Source: Pseudomonas sp. JM0905a
GTDB taxonomy: Bacteria; Pseudomonadota; Gammaproteobacteria; Pseudomonadales; Pseudomonadaceae
Reading direction: 5' to 3'
Length of the DNA stretch: 64,000 bases
NCBI RefSeq assembly: GCF_014700075.1
Contig: NZ_JACXBU010000005.1
Span: forward strand, 434,001-498,000
Shown here: positions 40,072-48,657 of the stretch, one piece after another
How the letters are laid out: every line of letters begins with the position of its first letter
Numbering within the stretch: the first letter of the stretch is position 1
The notes under the pieces: generated by a model
Told to the model about the DNA's origin: nothing
The model's database searches: none
What the model saw: the letters and a program-made list of their open reading frames with translations, nothing else
Translations under genes and position numbers: made by a program

Positions 40072-40100
40072 CACGACGCCCGCGCGGGGCGGGCGTCGTG
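40072..40100. terminator. Strong 12-bp hairpin between HsaA-like and LLM genes
   Basis: CACGACGCCCGC pairs perfectly with GCGGGCGTCGTG around a 5-base loop. It lies between the HsaA-like stop and the LLM promoter, so it may insulate the two minus-strand units. No T-tract is present. Confidence 0.5.
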
Positions 40101-40126
40101 GCACAAGGCGGATCGTGGTTCGATAT

Positions 40127-40210
40127 GTAGGGTGGACGTCGCTTTTCACGTCCACCGGCGGTGCTGGACCGAGCCGTGATGGTGGATGAAAAGAGCGTCA
40201 TCCACCCTAC
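40127..40210. repeat. Family C palindromic repeat (GTAGGGTGG...CCACCCTAC)
   Basis: GTAGGGTGGACGTCGCTTTT at 40127 and the complementary-ended ATCCACCCTAC finishing at 40210 enclose smaller inverted repeats. A close relative occupies 45948-46030. It follows the HsaA-like stop. Confidence 0.75.
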
Positions 40211-40232
40211 GATTTGCCGTGCATCCGAGGCG

Positions 40233-41417
40233 TCAGAGGAAGAAGTCGGTGCTGTCCAGCCCCATCCCCACGCCGCCCAGGTTGAGCGCGTACTTGCCCG
40301 GGCAGTTGGCCACGTGGGCGCGGCCGGTGTGGATATCGCGGAAGGCGCGGTTGATGCCGTGCTGGCGGAAGATGGTGGAGGCACCGCTGTTGTACATCAG
40401 GGCTTCCACCGCCTGGGCGCACTTGTCCGGGACGATGGCCGAGTCGTAGCGCATCTTCACTCGCTCGGCCATGGTCAGTGGCTCGCCGGCAACGGCGCGC
40501 TGCATCATCAGGTCGAAGTTGCGCAGCAGCACCGTGCGGCATTCGTCCACCGTGACCATGGCCTTGGCCAGCGCGGTCTGCGCGCCCGGATCCTGGATGA
40601 TCTTGCGGCCATCGTTCACGCCCACGCGGCTCTTGTTGGCCTCGATGAACAGGTCGATCGCGCCCTGCAGTGCACCGATGGTGGACGACGACACCGCCCG
40701 CACGAAGATCTGCCCGAAGGGCAGGCGGAACAGCGGAGCGGTGTTCACCGCGTTGCCCGGGCTGTTCTGCAGGAAGCCGTCGATGGAGCGATGGGTGCGG
40801 TGCTCGGGCACGAACACATCCTCCACCAGCACGTCGTGGGAACCGGTGGCTTCCAGGCCCATCACGTCCCAGTTGTCGACGATGCTGTAGTCGCTACGCG
40901 GTACCAGGAAGGTGCGGTAGTCCGGGCCGTCGCCTTCCTTCTCCGGCGGCACCATGGCGCCGAGGAAGGCCCAATGGCAGTGTTTGCTGCCGGAGGAGAA
41001 GCCCCAGCGGCCGCTGAGGCGGAAGCCGCCGTCCACGCGGGTGACCTTGCCCACCGGCATGTAGGAGGAGGAGATCAGCACGCTCGAATCCTGGCCCCAG
41101 ACATCCTGCGCCGCGCGGTCGTCGAACAGCGCCAGCTGCCAGTTGTGGATGGCTACCACGCCCAGTACCCAGGCGGACGACATGCAGCCCTCGGCGAGGG
41201 TCATCTGCACTTCGAAGAAGTCGCGGGGCTCCAGTTCGTAGCCCTCCCAGCGCGCGGGCTGGAGGATGCGGAAGAAGCCCGCTTCCTGGAAATCGCGGAT
41301 GGTTTCTTCCGGCAGCTGGCCGTTCTTCGCGGCCAGGGGCGCGCGTTCGCGCAGTACGGGCACCAGTTCTTTGGCACGTTGTTTCAGGCGTTGGCGGATC
41401 AGGTCTTGGTCGAGCAT
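40233..41417 (-). CDS. HsaA-like flavin-dependent monooxygenase, oxygenase subunit
   Basis: 394 residues, the same length as mycobacterial HsaA, with the acyl-CoA-dehydrogenase-type fold of group D two-component monooxygenases. Recognisable segments are LAEGCMSSAWVLGVVAIHNW, GRWGFSSGSKHCHWAFLGA, ATGSHDVLVEDVFVPEHRT and the C-terminal FRDIHTGRAHVANCPGKY. Such enzymes hydroxylate phenolic or polycyclic rings with reduced flavin from a partner reductase; the HsaB-like partner is encoded divergently at 41755. AGGAG and AACAACAA precede the ATG at 41417. Ring hydroxylation is inferred from the family. Confidence 0.85.
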   Translation of the reverse strand: MLDQDLIRQRLKQRAKELVPVLRERAPLAAKNGQLPEETIRDFQEAGFFRILQPARWEGYELEPRDFFEVQMTLAEGCMSSAWVLGVVAIHNWQLALFDDRAAQDVWGQDSSVLISSSYMPVGKVTRVDGGFRLSGRWGFSSGSKHCHWAFLGAMVPPEKEGDGPDYRTFLVPRSDYSIVDNWDVMGLEATGSHDVLVEDVFVPEHRTHRSIDGFLQNSPGNAVNTAPLFRLPFGQIFVRAVSSSTIGALQGAIDLFIEANKSRVGVNDGRKIIQDPGAQTALAKAMVTVDECRTVLLRNFDLMMQRAVAGEPLTMAERVKMRYDSAIVPDKCAQAVEALMYNSGASTIFRQHGINRAFRDIHTGRAHVANCPGKYALNLGGVGMGLDSTDFFL

Positions 41418-41486
41418 GTTGTTGTTCTCCTGTTGAAGGCTTTTCCACCTATCGCCGGGCATTCAAACAACGGGCAAGCGGGGTGG

Positions 41487-41505
41487 CATCCTTCAAACGG
41501 ACCAT
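41487..41505 (-). promoter_or_regulatory. Regulon box upstream of the HsaA-like gene
   Basis: Minus strand: ATGGTCC-GTTT-GAAGGATG, the most divergent copy. TTGAAT (41461-41466) follows 20 bp downstream and the start codon is 69 bp away. Confidence 0.6.
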
Positions 41506-41547
41506 ATGCACGAGCGCGGAGCTGCTTGCTTGCAGGGGCTGCTCTTT

Positions 41548-41645
41548 TGTGGGGGCGAATTCATTCGCTATGCAGGCCGAAGGTCTGCCCTTCAGCCCAA
41601 CAGGTGGCAGCTGCGCTGCCATTAGCGAATGAATTCGCCCCCACA
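41548..41645. repeat. Inverted pair of family A repeats
   Basis: Units at 41548-41569 and 41624-41645 face each other (TGTGGGGGCG... and ...CGCCCCCACA) and enclose GGCAGCTGCGCTGCC. They lie in the 337-bp divergent region between the HsaA-like and HsaB-like genes, between the two regulon boxes. Apart from boxes and repeats the gap holds nothing else. Confidence 0.82.
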
Positions 41646-41675
41646 AGTGGAAAGCCCCATGTACCGGCGTTCTGA

Positions 41676-41694
41676 CTAGTCCCCTCGGACGATG
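41676..41694 (+). promoter_or_regulatory. Regulon box upstream of the HsaB-like operon
   Basis: CTAGTCC-CCTC-GGACGATG, a perfect consensus copy. AAGAAT (41715-41720) follows exactly 20 bp downstream as the likely -10, and the start codon is 60 bp away. Confidence 0.82.
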
Positions 41695-41754
41695 ACTGCC
41701 CCAGGGGCCTGGCGAAGAATCGGCTCCACTTGAGAACAACAAGAGGGCAGTGCG

Positions 41755-42261
41755 ATGAGCCAGGCCGATCTGAAAGGCGAGATGCTCCAGGCGATGCGTC
41801 GTCTGGCCAAGTCCGTGACCATCATCACCACCAGCAACGGCCAGGAGCGGTTCGCCATGTCCGCCACCGCCGTGGATTCGCTTTCCACCGAGCCGCCGTC
41901 GCTGCTCATCTGCGTGAACAAGACCGCGTCGCTGCACGCCGTGCTGGATGCGGGCGCGGACTTCTGCGTCAACATCCTCGGCCTGGAACAGGAAGAGCTG
42001 TCCCACCTGTGCAGCGGCCCGGTGAAGGGCGAGGCGCGCTTCCAGCGTGGCGACTGGCGCAACAGCGAGGGCGGGATTCCCTACCTGGGCGATGCGCAGT
42101 CCGCCATCCTCTGCCAGCAGGACGGCAAGTTCAGCTACGGCACCCATACCATCTTCATCGGCCGCATCGTGGAGATCCACAACAGCGCCGAGATCAGCCC
42201 GCTGGTCTACCTCAACGGCGCGTACACCACGACCGCGCCGTCCCTGGCCGCAGCCAGCTGA
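41755..42261 (+). CDS. HsaB-like flavin reductase
   Basis: 168-residue NAD(P)H:flavin reductase of the two-component monooxygenase family. SVTIITTSNGQERFAMSATA and the later SLSTEPPSLLICVNKTAS are the flavin-binding signatures; NILGLEQEELSHLCSG and FSYGTHTIFIGRIVEI complete the fold. It should feed reduced FMN/FAD to the HsaA-like oxygenase encoded on the other side of the shared promoter region. It heads a four-gene operon. AACAACAAGAGGG overlaps the ribosome-binding region. Confidence 0.9.
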   Translation: MSQADLKGEMLQAMRRLAKSVTIITTSNGQERFAMSATAVDSLSTEPPSLLICVNKTASLHAVLDAGADFCVNILGLEQEELSHLCSGPVKGEARFQRGDWRNSEGGIPYLGDAQSAILCQQDGKFSYGTHTIFIGRIVEIHNSAEISPLVYLNGAYTTTAPSLAAAS

Positions 42262-42268
42262 GCGCGCC

Positions 42269-43945
42269 ATGACGGCCATGGAGCAGACCCCGGAAGCGCC
42301 GCTGCGCGTGCGTGATGCCGCGCAGCTGGCCTGGGACGACAGCGCCGACCTGCTGGTGGTCGGCTTCGGTGGTGCCGGCGTGTGTGCTGCCATCGAGGCC
42401 GCAAGCCGGGGCGTTTCGGTACTGGCCCTGGATCGCTTCCAGGGCGGCGGTGCCACGGCACGCAGCGGCGGCGTGGTCTACGCCGGTGGCGGTACGTCGC
42501 AGCAGGCCGACGCGGGTGTGGAAGACTCAGTCGAGGCCATGTACGACTACCTGCGCCAGGAAGTGGACGAGGCGGTTTCCGCCGAGACGCTGCGTGGCTT
42601 CTGTCAGGACAGCCGCGCCAACCTGGCCTGGCTGGAGCAGCAGGGCGCGGCCTTCCAGGGCAGCGTGCCGCCGCTGAAAACCTCCTACCCCAGCGATCAG
42701 TACTACCTCTACTACTCGGGCAACGAAGCGGTACCGAGCTACGCCGCCCAGGCGCGTCCCGCCCCGCGTGGCCACCGTGCGCTGGGTTCCGGCATGTCCG
42801 GGATCGCCCTGTTCCGGCCCTTGGCTGCCACCGCTTTGCGCAAGGGCGTGCGCCTGCGTCGCCAGTGCGAGGTTCGCCGCCTGGTGCTGGATGATGCCGG
42901 CACCGTGCTCGGTGTCGAAGCCTGGGAACTGCCAGCCGGCAGCCGTGCCGCGAAGCGTCACGCGCGGCTGAGCCGCTGGACCGATGCGATTCACCCCTAT
43001 GCACCGGCCCTCGCCGAGGGCTGGCGCCGCAAGCTGCGTGCGCTGGAACTGGCCCACGGGCAACGCCGGCTGATCCGCGCCCTGCATGGGGTGCTGCTCA
43101 GCTCGGGTGGGTTCGTTTTCAACCGCGCCATGCTCACCGTGCATGCGCCGCGCTATCTCGACGGCTTGCCGCTGGGCACCAGTGGTTGCGATGGCAGCGG
43201 CATCCGCCTCGGCCAGAGTGCCGGCGGCCGCACCGCGCGCATGGAACGGGCGAGCGCCTGGCGCTTCATCAATCCGCCGCTGGCCTGGGCTCGCGGGCTG
43301 ATCGTCAATGCAGAAGCCCGGCGCTACTGCAATGAAGAGGTGTACGGCGCCAAGCTTGGCCACGCCATGGTGGAAGAGCAGGGCGGTCGCGCCATCCTCA
43401 TTCTCAATCGCGCGCTGATGAAGGAAGCCTTCGCCCAGGTGGGACCGGGCAAGGTCTGGTCCTTCCAGCGCCTGCCTGCCGTGCTCAACATGCTGTTCAA
43501 CGCCCGCCGTGGCCGCAGCCTCGCCGAACTGGCGGAGCGCACTGGCTTGCCGCAGGCGAACCTCGAGCGCACGGTGGCCGCCTATAACGCTGCAGCGCGG
43601 GGAGACCGCGACGACGAGCTGGGCAAGTCGAAGGCGTTCCTCGCACCGCTGGACGAAGGCCCCTGGTACGCCCTGGACCTCTCGTTCGACAGCAAGCTCT
43701 TCCCCTGTCCGGTGATCACCCTCGGCGGCCTGACCGTGTGCGAGCGCAGCGGCCAGGTGCTGGGGGAAGACGGCCAGCCCGTCCCCGGCCTGTTCAGCGC
43801 CGGCCGCAATGCGGTGGGCGTGGCCTCCAATTTTTATGTGTCCGGCCTGTCCCTGGCCGACTGCATCCACTCTGGACGCCGGGTCGGTGCTCATGTGGCG
43901 GGCCTGGTTCGTGCCGCTCTGGCTTTCCAAGGAGAACAACAATGA
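42269..43945 (+). CDS. FAD-dependent dehydrogenase, 3-ketosteroid-delta1-dehydrogenase type
   Basis: 558 residues of the fumarate-reductase/KstD flavoprotein superfamily. The FAD motif VVGFGGAGVCAAIEAASRG lies at about 30-48, followed by GGGATARSGGVVYAGGGT. The C-terminal flavin segment GLFSAGRNAVGVASNFYVSG ends with a Tyr and Gly where KstD has catalytic residues. It could introduce a ring double bond in a 3-keto polycyclic substrate. The start at 42269 (MTAMEQTPEA) has a weak ribosome-binding site; the ATG at 42278 is an alternative. It lies 7 bp after the reductase and overlaps the next gene. Confidence 0.82.
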   Translation: MTAMEQTPEAPLRVRDAAQLAWDDSADLLVVGFGGAGVCAAIEAASRGVSVLALDRFQGGGATARSGGVVYAGGGTSQQADAGVEDSVEAMYDYLRQEVDEAVSAETLRGFCQDSRANLAWLEQQGAAFQGSVPPLKTSYPSDQYYLYYSGNEAVPSYAAQARPAPRGHRALGSGMSGIALFRPLAATALRKGVRLRRQCEVRRLVLDDAGTVLGVEAWELPAGSRAAKRHARLSRWTDAIHPYAPALAEGWRRKLRALELAHGQRRLIRALHGVLLSSGGFVFNRAMLTVHAPRYLDGLPLGTSGCDGSGIRLGQSAGGRTARMERASAWRFINPPLAWARGLIVNAEARRYCNEEVYGAKLGHAMVEEQGGRAILILNRALMKEAFAQVGPGKVWSFQRLPAVLNMLFNARRGRSLAELAERTGLPQANLERTVAAYNAAARGDRDDELGKSKAFLAPLDEGPWYALDLSFDSKLFPCPVITLGGLTVCERSGQVLGEDGQPVPGLFSAGRNAVGVASNFYVSGLSLADCIHSGRRVGAHVAGLVRAALAFQGEQQ

Positions 43946-44700
43946 AACGAGTCGAAGGCAAGGTCTGCATCGTCACCGGCGCCGCCAGTGGTGCGGGGCG
44001 CGATGACGCGCTGCTGCTGGCCAGCGAAGGGGCGAAAGTGGTGCTCACCGACCTCAATGACGAGGCCGGCCGCCAGGTAGCTGCGGAGATCGGCGCGAAC
44101 GCGCTGTTCGTCCGCCAGGACATTTCCAGCGAAGCCGATTGGCAGAACGTCATCAAGGTCACCCTGGAAACCTTCGGCCGCCTCGATGTGCTGGTGAACA
44201 ACGCCGGCATCCTCGCCCTGGCCAGTATCGAGGACACCAGCCTGGAGCTCTGGCAGAAGATCCAGCGGATCAACAGCGACGGCTACTTCCTCGGCTGCAA
44301 GCACGCCATCGCGGCGATGAAGGACAGCGGCGGCGGCTCGATCATCAACATGTCGTCGGTTGCCGCCCTGGGTGGCATGCCGGCCTTCTGCGCCTACTCC
44401 GCCTCCAAGGGCGCGGTGGCCGCACTGACCCGCTCCGTCGCGCTGCACTGCAAGCAGCAGGGCTACCGCATCCGTTGCAACAGCGTGCACCCGGACGGCA
44501 TCAACACACCGATGACCCAGCCGCTGACGGGCCTGCAGAACGTGCCGCAAGCGGTGCTGGACCAGGACCCGAAGAACCGCATGTGCGCCCCGCGCGACAT
44601 CGCCAACCTGGTGCTCTTCCTCGCCTCCGATGAATCGCGCTTCATCAACGGCAGCGAGCTGCGTATCGACAACGCGCAGACCATCAGCGGTCTGCTTTGA
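43942..44700 (+). CDS. Short-chain dehydrogenase, hydroxysteroid-dehydrogenase-like
   Basis: 252 residues. The nucleotide motif is TGAASGAG (12-19), with Ala replacing the usual Ile before the last Gly. Asp37 suggests NAD. The catalytic set is Ser139, Tyr152 and Lys156 (YSASK). It ends in the classical LFLASDESRFINGSELRID. The start overlaps the previous stop (ATGA), with AACAACAA directly at the ribosome-binding site. Likely interconverts an alcohol and ketone on the pathway substrate. Confidence 0.87.
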   Translation: MKRVEGKVCIVTGAASGAGRDDALLLASEGAKVVLTDLNDEAGRQVAAEIGANALFVRQDISSEADWQNVIKVTLETFGRLDVLVNNAGILALASIEDTSLELWQKIQRINSDGYFLGCKHAIAAMKDSGGGSIINMSSVAALGGMPAFCAYSASKGAVAALTRSVALHCKQQGYRIRCNSVHPDGINTPMTQPLTGLQNVPQAVLDQDPKNRMCAPRDIANLVLFLASDESRFINGSELRIDNAQTISGLL

Positions 44701-44713
44701 TCCGGAGATTGTG

Positions 44714-45772
44714 ATGGGTAGCGTGCAGCCACTTGTGATCGAGTCGCAGCAGTCCGGCGCCTTCCAGCTGGAAGTGGCCGAGGTGATAGCCGAGACCCAC
44801 GACAGCCGCTCCCTGGTGCTGCGGATACCCGCTGAGCTGGAAGCGCGCTTCCAGTACAAGGCGGGGCAGTACTTGGGCTTTCGCGTGGTGCTCGGCGGCA
44901 AGCGGCTGACGCGCTGCTACTCCATGTCCAGCTCGCCGGATTGCGACGCCCTGCCCAAGGTCACCATCAAGCGGGTGGACGGCGGTCGGGTGTCCAACTG
45001 GTTCAATGACCAGGTGCGTCCCGGCGACCTGCTGGAGGTGCTGCCGCCCGCGGGGCATTTCCAACTGCGCCCCGGTGAGCACGACCTGGTGCTGTTCGGT
45101 GGCGGATCGGGGATCACCCCGGTGTTCTCCATCCTCAAGTCGGCGCTGAAGACCACCGGCCGCCGGATCAAGCTGGTGTACGCCAACCGCGACGAAGCTT
45201 CGGTGATCTTCCGCGATGAGCTGAAGGCACTGGCCAAGGCCCATGTGGACCAGCTGGAAGTGGTGCATGTGCTGGATTCGGTGCAGGGCTTCCTCAGCCA
45301 GGGCGAAGTGCGCCAGCTGGTGCGCGGCCACGCCGGTGCGGAGTTCTACATCTGCGGCCCCGGGCCCTTCATGGACACTGTCGAAGGTGCCCTGCTGGCA
45401 CTGGGCGAGGCGCGTGAACGCATCCATGTGGAGCGCTTTGTCTCGCCGCCTGATCCGGATGCCCAGGAGGCCGTTCCGGCGGCCGCTGGCGTCGAGGCGG
45501 AGCAACTGCTGGTGGAGCTCGACGGCCAGCTCAGCGAAGTGCCCGTGCAATCGGGCGAGACCCTGCTGCAGAGCATGCGTAATGCCGGCCTCGACGCGCC
45601 TTACTCCTGCGAAGAAGGCTTCTGCGGCGCCTGCATGTGCAAGGTGGAGGAGGGCGAAGTGGTGCTCTCGCGCAACGATATTCTCAGCCCCGCGGAACTC
45701 GCCGAAGGCTGGACCCTGGCATGCCAGGGCCGCCCCGGCAGCGCGCGGCTGAAACTGAAGTTTCCGGGGTGA
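44714..45772 (+). CDS. KshB-like ferredoxin reductase
   Basis: 352-residue flavoprotein reductase with an FAD domain (RCYSMSSSPD motif), an NAD domain (LFGGGSGITPVFSILKSAL, then YICGPGPFMDTVE) and a C-terminal plant-type [2Fe-2S] domain with Cys299, Cys304, Cys307 and Cys337. Order and length match KshB, the electron donor of 3-ketosteroid 9alpha-hydroxylase; the KshA-like oxygenase is at 59369. CCGGAG precedes the ATG at 44714. Last gene of the operon; a strong terminator follows. Confidence 0.88.
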   Translation: MGSVQPLVIESQQSGAFQLEVAEVIAETHDSRSLVLRIPAELEARFQYKAGQYLGFRVVLGGKRLTRCYSMSSSPDCDALPKVTIKRVDGGRVSNWFNDQVRPGDLLEVLPPAGHFQLRPGEHDLVLFGGGSGITPVFSILKSALKTTGRRIKLVYANRDEASVIFRDELKALAKAHVDQLEVVHVLDSVQGFLSQGEVRQLVRGHAGAEFYICGPGPFMDTVEGALLALGEARERIHVERFVSPPDPDAQEAVPAAAGVEAEQLLVELDGQLSEVPVQSGETLLQSMRNAGLDAPYSCEEGFCGACMCKVEEGEVVLSRNDILSPAELAEGWTLACQGRPGSARLKLKFPG

Positions 45773-45829
45773 CAGCCGGGGGCTACCGCCCTTGCGGGTG
45801 GTATTGAGCGTGTATGTCTGTGCCTTTAC

Positions 45830-45852
45830 ACCCGGCTTCGGCCGGGTTTTTT
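45830..45852 (+). terminator. Rho-independent terminator after the KshB-like gene
   Basis: ACCCGGC-TTCG-GCCGGGT followed by TTTTTTA: a 7-bp GC stem with a stable TTCG loop and a clean T-tract, 58 bp after the stop codon. Confidence 0.92.
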
Positions 45853-45863
45853 ATTGTGAAGAT

Positions 45864-46069
45864 GTAGGTTGGGAAGAGCGCAGCGAAGCCCAACAGGGGA
45901 CATGGATTTGTTGGGCTTCGCGTAGCTCAGCCACAACCTACGGGTGTGTAGGGTGGAAGTCGCTTTTTACTTCCACCAGCGGAGTTCCCGGCGGGCACGG
46001 ATGGTGGATCGGTAAAGCGTGATCCACCCTTCGGCTGCACTCCTCTTTGCGAATGAATTCGCCCCCACA
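45864..46069. repeat. Family C and A palindromic repeats
   Basis: The 414-bp gap has no gene. GTAGGTTGGG (45864) and CACAACCTAC (ending 45941) bracket one element with inner GCGAAGCCCAAC/TTGGGCTTCGCG arms. GTAGGGTGGAAGTCGC (45948) to GATCCACCCT (46030) is a relative of 40127-40210. A family A unit ends at 46069. Confidence 0.78.
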
Positions 46070-46098
46070 TCGACGGAGCTGAATCCGACCCTGCGGGC

Positions 46099-46117
46099 GT
46101 AGTCTCAACGGACGATC
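46099..46117 (+). promoter_or_regulatory. Regulon box upstream of the SDR-ligase operon
   Basis: GTAGTCT-CAAC-GGACGATC. TAGACT (46138-46143) lies exactly 20 bp downstream as the -10, and the start codon is 69 bp away. Confidence 0.75.
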
Positions 46118-46186
46118 ACTCCTGCCCACTCCGGCGGTAGACTCCGCCGAAAGCCCCATTCCAACAACAAGACATCGAGGTTTGCC

Positions 46187-46960
46187 ATGGCGCGTCTGTC
46201 CAACAAGGTTGCGGTCATCACCGGTGCCGCTTCGGGTATCGGTCTGGCCTGTGTTCGCCGCTTCGTCGCCGAGGGCGCGCAGGTGGTTGGGCTGGACGTG
46301 GGTGAGCCCCGCGCGGATGTCGTCGCCAGCCTGGAAGGGCTGCAGCCGGCGCCGCTGTTCATGACCCTGGACGTGCGCGACGAGGCGCGTGTGCAGGCGG
46401 TGATGGAAGAAGTGGCTGCACGCTTCGGCCGCATCGACGTGCTGGTCAATGCCGCCGGCATCGCCAGCCGTGGCAGCATCACCGAGACCAGCACCGAGGA
46501 ATGGCGCCGGGTTCTGGACATCCATCTGACCGGCACCATGCTCACCAGCCGCTATGCACTGCCGCCGATGCTCGCCCAGCGCAGCGGCTCGATCATCAAC
46601 TTCGGTTCGATCTTCGGCCTGCAGGGCTGCGACGGCAACGCCGCCTACAACACCGCCAAGGGCGGCATCACCCAGCTGACCCGCTCCATGGCTATCGACT
46701 ACGGCCACGCCAATATCCGCGTCAACGGCCTCTGCCCGGGGCTGATCGACACGCCCATGACCCAGATGGTCAAGGAGCAGAAGGAGTTCCACGCCTACTT
46801 CGCCTCCCAGCACATGCTCTGCCGTGCCGGACAGCCGGAAGAGGTGGCCAGCGTGGCGCTGTTCCTCGCTTCCGACGACGCCTCCTTCGTCAGCGGGCAG
46901 ATGATCGCGGTGGATGGCGGTTTCTCCGCCGGCCGCCGTTTCGCACCGCCGCAAGCCTGA
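46187..46960 (+). CDS. Short-chain dehydrogenase/reductase
   Basis: 257 residues. TGAASGIG (12-19), Asp37 (NAD type), NAAG (88-91), and catalytic Ser141, Tyr154 and Lys158 are all present. The C-terminal half has RVNGLCPGLIDTPMT and FLASDDASFVSGQMIAVDGG. First gene of an operon with the acyl-CoA ligase. AACAACAA lies about 20 bases before the ATG, upstream of GAGG. The precise substrate is unknown; probably an oxidoreductase of ring or side-chain alcohols. Confidence 0.87.
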   Translation: MARLSNKVAVITGAASGIGLACVRRFVAEGAQVVGLDVGEPRADVVASLEGLQPAPLFMTLDVRDEARVQAVMEEVAARFGRIDVLVNAAGIASRGSITETSTEEWRRVLDIHLTGTMLTSRYALPPMLAQRSGSIINFGSIFGLQGCDGNAAYNTAKGGITQLTRSMAIDYGHANIRVNGLCPGLIDTPMTQMVKEQKEFHAYFASQHMLCRAGQPEEVASVALFLASDDASFVSGQMIAVDGGFSAGRRFAPPQA

Positions 46961-46975
46961 TTTCCCATCCATGCC

Positions 46976-46997
46976 ACGGCCGGGTTCGCCCGGCCGT
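46976..46997 (+). other. Intercistronic hairpin between the SDR and ligase genes
   Basis: Nine-base perfect stem ACGGCCGGG/CCCGGCCGT with a TTCG loop, 16 bp after the SDR stop and without a T-tract. It may stabilise the SDR message or partly attenuate the ligase. Confidence 0.6.
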
Positions 46998-47024
46998 TGC
47001 CCCGTCGCGCCCCGAGAAAAGCCC

Positions 47025-48593
47025 ATGACCGACCTGGAAAGCGTCCTGACCATTCCTCAGCTGCTGGCCGTCACCGCGACCCGCTACGGCGAATCCATGG
47101 CCATCGAGGACGACAGCGTCCGCATCAGCTACCACCGGCTCGACCAGTTGCGCCGCCAGGCCGCCCGCGCCCTGCTGGCGCTGGACATCCAGGCCGGCGA
47201 GCGGGTGGCGATCTGGGCGCCGAACGTCCACGAGTGGATTGTCGCCGCCATCGCCCTGCAGAGCGTCGGCGCGGTGCTGGTCCCGCTGAATACGCGGATG
47301 AAGGGCAGCGAGGCGGGCTTCATCCTGCGTGAGAGCGGCGCCAGCCTGCTGTTCGTGATTGGCGAGTTCCTTGGTACCGACTACCCGTCGCTGCTGGCCG
47401 GCGAAGCGCTGCCTGCGCTGCGCACACGCATCTGTCTGCGCGGCGCGGCACCGGATTGCCTGGGCTGGGACGATTTCATGGCGCTGGCGGACGAGGTGTC
47501 CCCGGCGGAATTGGTGGTGCGCGAGAGCCAGGTGGACCAGCACAGCCTGTCGGACCTGCTGTTCACCTCCGGCACCACCGGCAAGCCCAAGGGCGTGATG
47601 ACCGCCCACGGCCAGAACCTGCGCATCGTCCGCGACTGGAGCACCATGGTCGGCCTGCGCCCTGGCGATCGCTACCTGATCGTCAACCCGTTCTTCCACA
47701 GCTTCGGCTACAAGGCCGGCTGGCTGGCGGCCCTGATGCGCGGTTGCTGCATCCTGCCGCAGCAGGTGTTCGATGTGCCGGTGATGCTCGAACGCGTCGC
47801 CCGTGAGCGGGTGAATGTGCTGCCTGGGCCGCCGACCCTGTACCAGTCGATCCTGGCCTTCCCCGAGCGCGAGCGCTTCGACCTGTCCAGCCTGCGGGTG
47901 GCGGTGACCGGCGCGGCCTCGGTGCCGGTGGAAATGGTGCGGCGCATGCGCAGCGAGCTCGGCTTCGAAACCATCGTTACCGCCTACGGCCTGACCGAGG
48001 CCTGCGGCTTCGTCACCATTTGCCGGCCGGGGGATTCCGCCGAGCGGGTGGCAACCACCTCGGGCCGCGCCTTCCCGGATGTGGAAGTGCGCTGCGTCGA
48101 TGCCACTGGCAACCCGGTACCGCCGGGCGAACCGGGCGAATTGCTGGTGCGTGGCTACAACCTGATGCAGGGCTACTTCAACAACCCCGAAGCCACCGCT
48201 GAAGCCATCGATTCCGATGGATGGCTGCACACCGGCGACATCGGCGTGCTGGATGAGGACGGTTACCTGCGCATCACCGACCGCATCAAGGACATGTTCA
48301 TCACCGGCGGCTTCAACGTGTACCCGGCGGAGATCGAACAGGTGATCCTGCGCTATCCGGGCGTGGCCCAGGCGGCGGTGATCGGCATTCCCGACGAGCG
48401 CCTGGGGGAGGTGGCCATGGCCTTCCTGCTGCCCGCGTCCGGCCAACAACTGGATACCGGCAACTTCCTTGCCTGGTGCCGCGAGCAGATGGCCAACTAC
48501 AAGGTCCCGCGCCGCGCCCAGGTGGTGGATGCCATGCCGCTCAATGCGGCCGGCAAGGTGACCAAGGACGCCCTGCGCAAGATGGCGGTGTAA
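47025..48593 (+). CDS. AMP-dependent acyl-CoA ligase (FadD3-like)
   Basis: 522-residue ANL-superfamily enzyme. The phosphate loop TSGTTGKPKG lies at 181-190, with A5 YGLTEACGF, A7 WLHTGDIG, A8 RIKDMFITGGFNVYPAEIE and the C-terminal catalytic Lys in LNAAGKVTKDALRK. It activates a carboxylic acid as its CoA thioester. FadD3, which handles the steroid ring-derived propionate, is a close functional analogue, but long-chain or aromatic acids are possible. The start at 47025 has a poor ribosome-binding site; the earlier frame overlaps the SDR gene. Confidence 0.88.
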   Translation: MTDLESVLTIPQLLAVTATRYGESMAIEDDSVRISYHRLDQLRRQAARALLALDIQAGERVAIWAPNVHEWIVAAIALQSVGAVLVPLNTRMKGSEAGFILRESGASLLFVIGEFLGTDYPSLLAGEALPALRTRICLRGAAPDCLGWDDFMALADEVSPAELVVRESQVDQHSLSDLLFTSGTTGKPKGVMTAHGQNLRIVRDWSTMVGLRPGDRYLIVNPFFHSFGYKAGWLAALMRGCCILPQQVFDVPVMLERVARERVNVLPGPPTLYQSILAFPERERFDLSSLRVAVTGAASVPVEMVRRMRSELGFETIVTAYGLTEACGFVTICRPGDSAERVATTSGRAFPDVEVRCVDATGNPVPPGEPGELLVRGYNLMQGYFNNPEATAEAIDSDGWLHTGDIGVLDEDGYLRITDRIKDMFITGGFNVYPAEIEQVILRYPGVAQAAVIGIPDERLGEVAMAFLLPASGQQLDTGNFLAWCREQMANYKVPRRAQVVDAMPLNAAGKVTKDALRKMAV

Positions 48594-48623
48594 GGCGAAA
48601 GGCCTGGCATCGAACGGCTTTTC

Positions 48624-48651
48624 TGTGGGGGCGAATAAATTCGCCCCTACA
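48624..48651. repeat. Complete family A hairpin
   Basis: TGTGGGGGCGAAT-AA-ATTCGCCCCTACA: both arms in one 28-bp palindrome between convergent ligase and LuxR genes. Possible bidirectional transcription stop. Confidence 0.8.
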
Positions 48652-48657
48652 ACCGAA